This document shows positions 14,258-21,665 of a DNA stretch of 64,000 bases, one piece after another (position 1 is the stretch's first letter; each line of letters starts with the position of its first letter). Source of the DNA: Streptomyces roseolilacinus (lineage in GTDB: Bacteria; Actinomycetota; Actinomycetes; Streptomycetales; Streptomycetaceae); the NCBI RefSeq assembly GCF_014649335.1, contig NZ_BMSV01000006.1, forward strand, positions 434,001 through 498,000. The letters are read 5' to 3'. Under the pieces are notes generated by a model. The model was not told the DNA's origin. It made no database searches and saw only the letters and a program-made list of their open reading frames with translations. The position numbers and the translations under genes were made by a program.

Positions 14258-15298
14258 ATGGAGCATGAGGTGTTCGTTCCGGTCCCCGCGCAGTCCCTCC
14301 GAGCCGTCCTGACGGACCCCGCGCGCGTCGCCCGCTGCGTACCGGGGCTCCAGCAGGACGCCGACGCGTCGGCGGACCCGCTGTCGGGCCGCCTCAGGGT
14401 GCGCACCGGCGGGCAGACCGTCACCTACCGGGGCGCGCTGCACCTGGCCGTGCGGGACGACGGCGGGTACGACCTGGAGGGCGAGGGCGCGGAGGCGCGC
14501 GGCAGCGGCGGTGTGAAGGTCACGCTCACCGCCCGGCTCACCCCCGCCGAGGGCGGCACCGACCTGGCGTTCACCGGCACGGCGAGCGCGGAGGGCCGGC
14601 TGGCGGAACTCCCCGCCGACACCCTCGCGGCGACGGCGCGCCGCCTCCTGGACCGCTTCGGCGAGGCCCTCGCGGAGGAGGCGGACCAGGCACCGGGCGA
14701 CAGCGCGGCCGCCGCCGGCACCGGCGCGGCCGGTGAGGACGCGGACCTCGACGGCGCGGACCCCGACGACGTGGATCTCGACGGCGCGGACCCCGACGAC
14801 GTGGATCTCGACGGCGCGGACCCCGACGACGTGGATCTCGACGGCGCGGACCCCGACGACGTGGACCTCGACGGCGCGGACCCCGACGACGTGGACGACG
14901 ACGGCGCGGACCCCGACGACGTGGACGACGACGGGGTCGACGACGGCGCCGTGGAGGGCGCCGTCGAGGATCCCGTCGAGGGCGGGCGGCGGCCCCGGGT
15001 GTTCGACGCGCCCGTCCCGCCGTCCTCGCTGGACCCGTTCGCCGTGGACGACTTCCCGGTCGACGAGGCCGAGCCGCCCGCCGAGGCCGCGCACGCCCGG
15101 CGGACGATGATCGGCCGCAGCGCCGAGGAGGTCGACCACGCCCCGCCGCGCGGCCGGTACGCGCCGGTGCCCGGCCCCGACGCGGGCGCCGGGGCCGGGG
15201 TGCTGCGCTGGCTCGTCCCCGCCGCGGCCCTCGTGCTCGCCTCGGCGATCGTCATCGGCCGTGTGCTGCGCCACCGGAAGCAGTCGCGGCGCACGTAA
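14258..15298 (+). CDS. CoxG-like SRPBCC protein with an acidic decapeptide repeat and membrane anchor
   Basis: 346 residues. Residues 1-150 match the SRPBCC/CoxG (carbon monoxide dehydrogenase subunit G-like) lipid- or ligand-binding fold: MEHEVFVPVPAQSLRAVLTD, ARCVPGLQ, LTARLTPAEGGTDLAFTGTA, and the helix LAATARRLLDRFGEAL. An acidic region of six DLDGADPDDV repeats (about 163-222) follows, then a linker, one transmembrane helix (LRWLVPAAALVLASAIVIG) and a basic end. CoxG proteins recruit CO dehydrogenase to the membrane, but no cox genes are nearby, so a different role is likely. TAGTCT lies 8 bases before the ATG (leaderless type). Confidence 0.78.
   Translation: MEHEVFVPVPAQSLRAVLTDPARVARCVPGLQQDADASADPLSGRLRVRTGGQTVTYRGALHLAVRDDGGYDLEGEGAEARGSGGVKVTLTARLTPAEGGTDLAFTGTASAEGRLAELPADTLAATARRLLDRFGEALAEEADQAPGDSAAAAGTGAAGEDADLDGADPDDVDLDGADPDDVDLDGADPDDVDLDGADPDDVDLDGADPDDVDDDGADPDDVDDDGVDDGAVEGAVEDPVEGGRRPRVFDAPVPPSSLDPFAVDDFPVDEAEPPAEAAHARRTMIGRSAEEVDHAPPRGRYAPVPGPDAGAGAGVLRWLVPAAALVLASAIVIGRVLRHRKQSRRT
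14744..14923 (+). repeat. 30-bp tandem repeat, six units, coding for DLDGADPDDV
   Basis: Units start at 14744, 14774, 14804, 14834, 14864 and 14894; a partial seventh follows at 14924. Units 2-4 are identical and the others differ by one to three bases, which points to recent expansion by slippage or unequal exchange. The repeat lengthens an acidic linker without breaking the frame. Confidence 0.95.
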
Positions 15299-15309
15299 GG
15301 TCGGGCGGT

Positions 15310-16101
15310 GTGAGCATGAGCGAAGAGGTCCGGCTGGCCGCCGGAGACGTCGAGTTGACCATCACGCCGGAGAACGGCTGCCGCATCGCGAGCCTGCGCG
15401 TCGCCGGCACCGAACTGCTGCGCCAGGGCGAGCGGTACGGCTGCTTCCCGATGGTGCCCTGGTGCGGGCGGACCGACCGGGGACGGTTCCTGAACGGCGC
15501 GACGCGGCACCAGCTGCCGCTCAACGCGCCGCCGCACGCCATCCACGGCACCGGCCGCGACACCGCCTGGCGCACCGCCCGCGCCGACCGCACGGAGGCG
15601 GTGTTCACCTACGACCTGGCCGACCCCTGGCCGTACCCCGGCCGGGTCACCCAGATCCTCGAGCTGACCGACGCCTCGCTCACCCTGCGGCTGGGCGTCG
15701 AGACGTACGGCGACTCGTTCCCGGCGCAGGCCGGCTGGCACCCGTGGTTCAACCGCGTCCTCGACGGCAGCGCGGTCGGGATCGACTTCGCGCCCCGGTG
15801 GCAGGAGGAACGCGGCGAGGACCACCTGCCCACCGGCCGCCGCGTCGAGCCCCGGCCCGGCCCGTGGGACGACTGCTTCGGCATGCCGGACGGGGTGGAC
15901 GTCACCCTCACCTGGCCGGAGCGGCTGGAGCTGAAGGTCACCAGCCACGTCCCGTGGGTCGTCGTGTACGACGAGCAGGAGCCCGCCGTGTGCGTGGAGC
16001 CGCAGTCGGGCCCGCCGAACGGGCTGAACACCGCGCCGCGCCTGGTCACGCCCATCGAGCCGCTGGAGATCGCGTCGACCTGGACGTGGCGGCGCCTCTG
16101 A
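15310..16101 (+). CDS. Aldose 1-epimerase family protein
   Basis: 263 residues with the beta-sandwich fold of mutarotases, which interconvert alpha and beta sugar anomers. PMVPWCGRTDRGRF is the substrate-side arginine motif, HAIHGTGRDTAW contains the first catalytic His, GWHPWFNR the second, and VCVEPQSGPPNGLN the catalytic Glu. It is on the short side of the family. The GTG at 15310 follows AAGG; an ATG at 15316 is also possible. pyrE begins 35 bases downstream but has its own promoter-like box. The sugar is not known. Confidence 0.88.
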   Translation: MSMSEEVRLAAGDVELTITPENGCRIASLRVAGTELLRQGERYGCFPMVPWCGRTDRGRFLNGATRHQLPLNAPPHAIHGTGRDTAWRTARADRTEAVFTYDLADPWPYPGRVTQILELTDASLTLRLGVETYGDSFPAQAGWHPWFNRVLDGSAVGIDFAPRWQEERGEDHLPTGRRVEPRPGPWDDCFGMPDGVDVTLTWPERLELKVTSHVPWVVVYDEQEPAVCVEPQSGPPNGLNTAPRLVTPIEPLEIASTWTWRRL

Positions 16102-16136
16102 CGCGGGGCCCGGCCGGCGCGCCTTAAGCTCGGGGC

Positions 16137-16685
16137 ATGACTGACGCACGAGCGGATCTGCTCCAGCAGATCAAGGACAAGGCCGTGGTGCACGGCAGGG
16201 TGACCCTCTCCTCGGGTCTGGAGGCCGACTACTACGTCGACCTCCGCCGGATCACGCTGGACGGCGCCGCCGCGCCGCTCGTCGGTCAGGTCATGCTCGA
16301 TCTGACCGCCGACCTCGACTACGACGCGGTGGGCGGCCTGACCCTGGGCGCCGACCCGGTCGCCACGTCGATGCTGCACGCCGCCGCCGCGCGCGGCCGC
16401 GCGCTGGACGCGTTCGTCGTCCGCAAGGCCGCCAAGGCGCACGGCATGCAGCGCCGCGTCGAGGGCCCGGACATCAAGGGCCGCCGCGTCCTGGTGGTGG
16501 AGGACACCTCCACCACCGGCGGCTCCCCGCTGACGGCCGTCGAGGCGGTCCGCGAGGCGGGCGCCGAGGTCGTCGCGGTCGCCACGATCGTGGACCGCGC
16601 GACCGGCGCCGGCGAGAAGATCAGCGGGACGGCCGGCGTGCCGTACCGGTACGCCTACGCGCTGGACGAGCTGGGCCTCGCCTGA
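16137..16685 (+). CDS. pyrE: Orotate phosphoribosyltransferase
   Basis: Joins orotate to PRPP to give OMP in pyrimidine synthesis. 182 residues, usual length. The PRPP-binding motif is VLVVEDTSTTGGS (about residues 119-131); the N-terminal hood has HGRVTLSSGLEADYYVDLRR. TAAGCT sits 6 bases before the ATG with no ribosome site, suggesting a leaderless mRNA. The hairpin after the gene contains a parS site. Confidence 0.95.
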   Translation: MTDARADLLQQIKDKAVVHGRVTLSSGLEADYYVDLRRITLDGAAAPLVGQVMLDLTADLDYDAVGGLTLGADPVATSMLHAAAARGRALDAFVVRKAAKAHGMQRRVEGPDIKGRRVLVVEDTSTTGGSPLTAVEAVREAGAEVVAVATIVDRATGAGEKISGTAGVPYRYAYALDELGLA

Positions 16686-16715
16686 CCGGCCGCTCGGCTG
16701 ACCTGCGGCTTTCCC

Positions 16716-16753
16716 GAGGCGTGCGTCGTTTCACGTGAAACGGCGCACGCCTC
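16716..16753 (+). terminator. pyrE terminator-like hairpin enclosing parS
   Basis: GAGGCGTGCG (16716-16725) pairs with CGCACGCCTC (16744-16753); the inner part is the self-complementary parS sequence, so nearly the whole 38 bases form one cruciform or hairpin. A G-T position at 16726/16743 is the only mismatch. Confidence 0.75.
16728..16741. other. parS: parS centromere site (ParB binding)
   Basis: GTTTCACGTGAAAC is a perfect 14-bp palindrome and an exact match to the parS core bound by ParB. In Streptomyces most parS sites lie within a few hundred kilobases of oriC, in agreement with the gene order here. It lies in the gap between pyrE and fba. I noticed no second copy in the window. Confidence 0.93.
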
Positions 16754-16880
16754 TCGCGTACCCGGTGCGTCCAGGGGGTGGAGCCTCGGGGCCCGTCTGG
16801 GAAGATGGGTGCGACGATGACGTCGCCCCCAGGTCAGGGATCAGCAACGCACGCAACCGCAGATCACAAGGAGCGGACAG

Positions 16881-17903
16881 ATGCCCATCGCAACCCCCGA
16901 GGTCTACAACGAGATGCTCGACCGGGCGAAGGCAGGCAAGTTCGCCTACCCGGCCATCAACGTGACGTCGTCGCAGACCCTGCACGCCGCCCTGCGCGGC
17001 TTCGCCGAGGCCGAGAGCGACGGCATCATCCAGATCTCGACCGGTGGCGCGGAGTTCCTGGGCGGACAGCACAAGAAGGACATGGTGACCGGCGCGGTCG
17101 CCCTGGCCGAGTTCGCGCACGTCGTCGCCGCGAAGTACGACATCACGGTCGCGCTCCACACCGACCACTGCCCGAAGGACAAGCTGGACGGCTACGTCCG
17201 CCCGCTGCTGGCCGTCTCCGCCGAGCGCGTCGCCAAGGGTGAGAACCCGCTGTTCCAGTCGCACATGTGGGACGGCTCCGCCGAGACCCTCGCCGACAAC
17301 CTGGCCATCGGCCGGGAGCTGCTCGCGCAGGCCGCCGCCGCCAGGATCATCCTGGAGGTCGAGATCACCCCGACCGGTGGCGAGGAGGACGGCGTCACCC
17401 ACGAGATCAACGACGAGCTGTACACCACCGTCGACGACGCGATCCGCACGGCCGAGGCGCTCGGCCTGGGCGAGAAGGGCCGCTACCTGCTGGCCGCGTC
17501 CTTCGGCAACGTCCACGGCGTGTACAAGCCGGGCAACGTCGTGCTCCGCCCCGAGCTGCTCAAGGACCTCCAGCAGGGCGTCGCCGAGCGCTTCGGCAAG
17601 GCCGACCCGTTCGACTTCGTCTTCCACGGCGGCTCCGGCTCCACGCAGGAGGAGATCGCCACCGCGCTGGAGAACGGCGTCGTCAAGATGAACCTCGACA
17701 CCGACACGCAGTACGCCTTCACCCGTCCGGTCGCGGACCACATGTTCAAGAACTACGACGGCGTCCTGAAGGTCGACGGCGAGGTCGGCTCGAAGAAGAC
17801 GTACGACCCGCGCACCTGGGGCAAGCTGGCCGAGGCGGGCATGGCCGGGCGCGTCGTCGAGGCGTGCCAGGCGCTGCGCTCGGCGGGTACGAAGCTGAAG
17901 TAG
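16881..17903 (+). CDS. fba: Class II fructose-bisphosphate aldolase
   Basis: Zinc-dependent cleavage of fructose 1,6-bisphosphate in glycolysis and gluconeogenesis. 340 residues. Zinc and catalytic motifs: VALHTDHC (about residues 92-99), EVEITPTGGEEDGV, ASFGNVHGVY, and VFHGGSGSTQEEI; LDTDTQYAFTRPV is near the end. AAGGAG precedes the ATG. It is separated from pyrE by the parS hairpin and followed by a clear terminator, so it is probably transcribed alone. Confidence 0.97.
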   Translation: MPIATPEVYNEMLDRAKAGKFAYPAINVTSSQTLHAALRGFAEAESDGIIQISTGGAEFLGGQHKKDMVTGAVALAEFAHVVAAKYDITVALHTDHCPKDKLDGYVRPLLAVSAERVAKGENPLFQSHMWDGSAETLADNLAIGRELLAQAAAARIILEVEITPTGGEEDGVTHEINDELYTTVDDAIRTAEALGLGEKGRYLLAASFGNVHGVYKPGNVVLRPELLKDLQQGVAERFGKADPFDFVFHGGSGSTQEEIATALENGVVKMNLDTDTQYAFTRPVADHMFKNYDGVLKVDGEVGSKKTYDPRTWGKLAEAGMAGRVVEACQALRSAGTKLK

Positions 17904-17923
17904 GCGTCACCACGACGACCGGC

Positions 17924-17958
17924 CGGGCCCGGCATCGCACAGCGCGGTGCCGGGCCCG
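17924..17958 (+). terminator. fba terminator
   Basis: CGGGCCCGGCA (17924-17934) pairs with TGCCGGGCCCG (17948-17958) with partial pairing inside the 13-base loop. Confidence 0.8.
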
Positions 17959-17974
17959 CTCCGTAGGAGGGCCC

Positions 17975-19144
17975 ATGGCGCACGACACGACGTACGACTT
18001 CGACACGGTGGTCGGGATACGGGGCACCGGCTCGTTCCAGTGGGACGTGCTGCCCGAGCTGTACGGGGTGCCGGACCTGGTGCCGTTCACCATCTCCGAC
18101 ATGGACTTCCGCCTGCCGCCCGAGGTGCTGGAGGCGGTCCGCCGGCGCGTCGAGCGGGGCGTGTTCGGCTACACCGACTGGCGCCACACCGGCTTCCCGG
18201 AGGCCGTGCGGGACTGGTACGCGCGCCGCCACGGCGTGGCCCTCGACACCGAGGCGCTGGTCTTCGGGCCGTCCGTGCTGAACGAACTGGCGCAGCTGCT
18301 GCGGATGTGGACGGAGCCCGGCGACGGCGTGGTGGTGCACACCCCGACGTACGACGGGTTCCTCAAGACGCTCGACGGGCTCGGGCGGGAGCTGCGGGGC
18401 GTCCCGGTCGGGGACGAAGCGGCCCTGGAGCGGGAGCTGGCCCGCCCCGACAGCCGGATGCTGCTGCTGTGCTCGCCGCACAACCCGACGGGCCGGGTGT
18501 GGACCGAGGCGGAGCTGCGGGGGTTCGCGGCGCTGGCGCGGGAGCACGGCGTGGCCGTCGTCAGCGACGAGATCCACGCGGACCTCGCCCACGCGGGGCA
18601 CCGGCACGTGCCGTGGATGTCCGTGGCGCCGGAGGGCGGGCGCTGGGCGGTGGTCACGTCCGGGTCGAAGGCGTTCAACTTCCCCGCGCTGAACGGCGCC
18701 TACGGGATCCTCGGGAACCCGGACGACCACGCCGAGTTCATCCGCCGGACGGAGCGGGGCGAGGGCCTCAACTCGCCGTCGGCCCTGTCCCTGACCGCGC
18801 ACACCGCCGCGTACCGGCACGGCGCGGCCTGGCTGGACCGGTTGCGCCCGTACGTCCTGGGCAACCTGCGGCTGCTCGCCGACCGGCTGGAGGCCGCGTT
18901 CCCGGGCCGCGCGCCGTACGCGCCGCCGCAGGCCGGGTACCTGGCGTGGCTGGACCTGCGCCCGCTGGGCGTGGACGACGAGGCGCTGGACGACGCGCTC
19001 GTGGCGCGCGAGAAGGTCGCCGTCCGGCCGGGCGCCGCGTACGGCGCGAAGGGCTTCGTGCGGATCAACCTGGGCTGCCCGCGCAGCAAGGCCGAGCACG
19101 GGATCGACGCGCTGGTGCGCACCCTGGCCCGCATGGCGGTCTGA
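17975..19144 (+). CDS. MalY/PatB-type PLP-dependent C-S lyase or aminotransferase
   Basis: 389 residues, fold type I. FTISDMDFRLPPEVLEA near the start, YTDWRHTGFPEAV, and VVVHTPTYDGF are typical of the MalY/PatB subfamily (cystathionine beta-lyase activity). LCSPHNPTGRVWT and VVSDEIHADLAH bind PLP, and the Schiff-base Lys is in SGSKAFNFPAL. TAGGAGGGCCC is a very good ribosome site before the ATG at 17975. Members cleave cystathionine or related thioethers; the natural substrate is not evident. The gene overlaps nothing and is followed closely by the DUF3151 gene. Confidence 0.87.
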   Translation: MAHDTTYDFDTVVGIRGTGSFQWDVLPELYGVPDLVPFTISDMDFRLPPEVLEAVRRRVERGVFGYTDWRHTGFPEAVRDWYARRHGVALDTEALVFGPSVLNELAQLLRMWTEPGDGVVVHTPTYDGFLKTLDGLGRELRGVPVGDEAALERELARPDSRMLLLCSPHNPTGRVWTEAELRGFAALAREHGVAVVSDEIHADLAHAGHRHVPWMSVAPEGGRWAVVTSGSKAFNFPALNGAYGILGNPDDHAEFIRRTERGEGLNSPSALSLTAHTAAYRHGAAWLDRLRPYVLGNLRLLADRLEAAFPGRAPYAPPQAGYLAWLDLRPLGVDDEALDDALVAREKVAVRPGAAYGAKGFVRINLGCPRSKAEHGIDALVRTLARMAV

Positions 19145-19170
19145 GCCGCCGGCCGTAGGACACTGGGGCC

Positions 19171-19584
19171 ATGTCCATTCACGAGAACCTTCTGGGGGGA
19201 CCGCCCCCCACCCGCCTGCCCGACGACCCGGAGCCGCGGGAGTTGCTGGAGTCCGGCACCGCGCCCGAGGAGGTCGCGGCGAAGTACCCGGCGTCCTCGC
19301 TCGCCTGGGCGCAGCTCGCGGACGCGGCGTACGAGGGCGGCCGCGTCGTCGAGTCGTACGCGTACGCCCGCACCGGCTACCACCGGGGCCTGGACGCGCT
19401 GCGCCGCAACGGCTGGAAGGGCCACGGCCCGGTGCCGTGGGAGCACGAGCCGAACCGGGGCTTCCTGCGCGCCCTGCACGCCCTGGCGCGGGCGGCGCGG
19501 GAGATCGGGGAGAAGGAGGAGTACGAGCGCTGCTCGACCTTCCTGCGCGACTCCTCCCCGCTCGCCGCCGACACCCTGGGCTGA
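19171..19584 (+). CDS. DUF3151 family protein
   Basis: 137 residues, a conserved actinobacterial family of unknown function. Typical features: MSIHENLLGGPPPTRLPDD at the start, then a helical TPR-like body with WAQLADAAYEGGRVVESYAY, GYHRGLDALRRNGWKGHGPV and HEPNRGFLRALHALARAA. Soluble and cytosolic. TAGGAC lies 9 bases before the ATG and there is no ribosome site, suggesting a leaderless start. A 20-bp hairpin follows. Confidence 0.85.
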   Translation: MSIHENLLGGPPPTRLPDDPEPRELLESGTAPEEVAAKYPASSLAWAQLADAAYEGGRVVESYAYARTGYHRGLDALRRNGWKGHGPVPWEHEPNRGFLRALHALARAAREIGEKEEYERCSTFLRDSSPLAADTLG

Positions 19585-19612
19585 CGCCTCACCGCGCCAC
19601 CCTCGGCCGACG

Positions 19613-19661
19613 CCCCGCCGCCGGTCCGGACGCCGCACGCGCGTCCGGGCCGGCGGCGGGG
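19613..19661 (+). terminator. Terminator after the DUF3151 gene
   Basis: The 20-base arm 19613-19632 (CCCCGCCGCCGG then TCCGGACG) pairs with 19642-19661 across a 9-base loop, with a single T-G wobble. Confidence 0.88.
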
Positions 19662-19777
19662 CCGGGCGCTTCGCGTGCCACCGCCCTTGACAGGACCGGC
19701 CGGTACGATCGCACAGACCATCGAATTCTTGCGCCGGACCTCCCCCCGCCCGGCCGCGAAACGGGGAGAGGTCTGTC

Positions 19778-20698
19778 TTGGGCAAGCGTGGAGCGCCCGC
19801 GCCGCGGCGTCGGCGCGGCGGTCGGGGAGGCCGGGGCCGGGGGAGCGCGCGCCGTCCGCTGGGCCGCGTCCTGCTGGGCGGTGTCGCCCTCGGGGCCCTG
19901 AGCCTGGGGGGCGGGGCCGCCCTCGCGCACTGGCACACCGGTGGCGAGCCGGTCGCCGCGAGCGGACCGGCCGCCGCGAGCGGACCGGCCACCACGGGCC
20001 CCACGGTCCCCGGCACCCCGCCGCGGCGGTCGCCGCAGCCCCCGCCGCCCCCGAAGGCGAGCGCCGAGGCGTCCCCCGGGCGCCCGGCCCCGCCGTCCGG
20101 GAGCGCCGGCGCGGACCCCGCCCCGCCGGCCGTGCCCCGCTCGGGACCCGGCACGTTCACCACCGCGGCGGCGTCCGGCGCGAAGGCCGGCACGGGCACG
20201 CCGCGCCGCTACCGGGTCCAGGTCGAGGACGGCACCGGGATCTCCGCGGCGGCCGCCGCCCACGAGATCGAGCGGATCCTCGCGCACCCGCGCGGCTGGG
20301 CCGCCCACGGCCGCGGCGCGTTCCAACTGGTCAGCGGGGAGGCCGATTTCGTCATCCGGATCGCCACCCCGGAGACCGCCGACGAACTGTGCCTCGCCCA
20401 GGGCCTCGACACGCGGGGCGAGTACAACTGCGAGACGACCGAGGGCGTCGTCGTGAACCTCAAGCGCTGGATGCTGGGGTCCCCGACGTTCACCGGCACC
20501 CCCGCCGAGTACCGGCACCTGATCATCAACCACGAGGTCGGTCACGAGATCGGCATCCGCACCCACCTGACCTGCCCCGGCCCCGGAAAACCCGCACCGG
20601 TCATGATGCAGCAGATCAAGGGACTGCGCGGCTGCGTCTCCAACGCCTGGCCGTATGACGAGGAGGGCCGTTACATCACCGGGCCGATCGTGCCATGA
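19778..20698 (+). CDS. DUF3152 protein, secreted or membrane-anchored zinc metalloprotease-like
   Basis: 306 residues. A very basic start, one hydrophobic helix (LGRVLLGGVALGALSLGGGA), a Pro/Ala-rich linker to about residue 145, then the DUF3152 domain outside the cell: RYRVQVEDGTGISAAAAAHE, VNLKRWMLGSP, and HEVGHEIG, which fits the zinc-binding HExxH and a third His in the following THL. The active-site pattern suggests peptidase activity, although none has been shown for the family as far as I know. The TTG start at 19778 follows GGGGAGAGG. Confidence 0.8.
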   Translation: MGKRGAPAPRRRRGGRGGRGRGSARRPLGRVLLGGVALGALSLGGGAALAHWHTGGEPVAASGPAAASGPATTGPTVPGTPPRRSPQPPPPPKASAEASPGRPAPPSGSAGADPAPPAVPRSGPGTFTTAAASGAKAGTGTPRRYRVQVEDGTGISAAAAAHEIERILAHPRGWAAHGRGAFQLVSGEADFVIRIATPETADELCLAQGLDTRGEYNCETTEGVVVNLKRWMLGSPTFTGTPAEYRHLIINHEVGHEIGIRTHLTCPGPGKPAPVMMQQIKGLRGCVSNAWPYDEEGRYITGPIVP

Positions 20699-20727
20699 TG
20701 CGATCGGGACCGACGGCACCGATCACG

Positions 20728-20748
20728 CCCGGTCCCGAGGGGACCGGG
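20728..20748 (+). terminator. Terminator before the kynurenine operon
   Basis: CCCGGTCCC (20728-20736), loop GAG, GGGACCGGG (20740-20748). A weaker hairpin GATCGG/CCGATC (20702-20724) lies just before it. Confidence 0.7.
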
Positions 20749-20810
20749 GCTCCATCACCCTACGGAAGGAGCGGACCGCTACCCGGTAGCACGCATTGAC
20801 GGAGACAGCG

Positions 20811-21665
20811 ATGTCTACTTCGCCTACCACCCCTGCTGCCCCCGAGACGGGTTCGGACATGCCGAACCTGGACTTCGCGGGCACCACACCCTACGAGGAC
20901 TACGTCCAGGCGGACGTCCTCACCCACCTCCAGCACCCGCGCTCCGACGACCCCGGAGAGATGGTCTTCCTGGTGACTACCCAGGTGATGGAGCTGTGGT
21001 TCACCGTCATCGTCCACGAGTGGGAGACCGCGAGCCGCGCCCTGCGCGGGGACCGCGTCCCCGACGCGATGGCCGCCCTGCGCCGCTCGACGCACGAGCT
21101 GGAGGCGCTGAACGCCTCCTGGAACCCGATCGCCCGCCTCACGCCCGCGCAGTTCAACGCGTACCGCGCCCAGCTCGGCGAGGGCTCCGGCTTCCAGTCG
21201 GCGATGTACCGCCGCATGGAGTTCCTGCTCGGCGACAAGTCCGCGTCCATGCTGGTGCCGCACCGCGGCGCGCCCCGCGTCCACGCCGAGCTGGAGAAGG
21301 CGCTCGCGGAGCCCAGCCTGTACGACGAGGTGCTGCGGCTGCTGTCCCGGCGCGGGCTGCCCGTGCCGGCGGAGGTCCTGGAGCGGGACCTGACGCAGCG
21401 GTACGAGCCGTCGCAGCGGATCGAGGAGGTCTGGGCCGAGCTGTACGCCGACCCCGACCGGCACGGCGACCTGGTCGCCCTGGGCGAGGCGCTCACCGAC
21501 GTGGCCGAGCTCGTGTGGCGCTGGCGCAACGACCACCTGGTCGCCACCCGGCGCGCGATGGGCTCCAAGACCGGTACGGGCGGCTCCGCCGGCGTCGCCT
21601 GGCTGGAGAAGCGGGCCCGCAAGAACGTGTTCCCCGAGCTGTGGACGGCGCGCAGCCATGTCTGA
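20811..21665 (+). CDS. kynA: Tryptophan 2,3-dioxygenase
   Basis: Haem enzyme that opens the indole ring of L-tryptophan to N-formylkynurenine, the first step of tryptophan breakdown. 284 residues. Family motifs: YEDYVQADVLTHLQHP, FLVTTQVMELWFTVIVHE, SGFQSAMYRRMEFLLGDKS, and RNDHLVATRRAMGSKTGTGG, which contains the probable axial haem His and the substrate-loop GTGGS. The ATG at 20811 follows GGAGA. Its end overlaps the kynureninase start by 8 bases, so the genes are coupled. I recall this three-gene tryptophan-to-anthranilate set in S. coelicolor. Confidence 0.95.
   Translation: MSTSPTTPAAPETGSDMPNLDFAGTTPYEDYVQADVLTHLQHPRSDDPGEMVFLVTTQVMELWFTVIVHEWETASRALRGDRVPDAMAALRRSTHELEALNASWNPIARLTPAQFNAYRAQLGEGSGFQSAMYRRMEFLLGDKSASMLVPHRGAPRVHAELEKALAEPSLYDEVLRLLSRRGLPVPAEVLERDLTQRYEPSQRIEEVWAELYADPDRHGDLVALGEALTDVAELVWRWRNDHLVATRRAMGSKTGTGGSAGVAWLEKRARKNVFPELWTARSHV

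Noticed and set aside
12029..15274. Long minus-strand frame opposite DUF2617, spermidine synthase and CoxG-like genes
   Set aside because: The plus-strand genes have clear family motifs; the minus frame carries repeats mirrored from the coding repeats.
19687..19709. TTGACA followed by TACGAT before the DUF3152 gene, promoter-like
   Set aside because: The spacer is only 11 bases, too short for a normal promoter.
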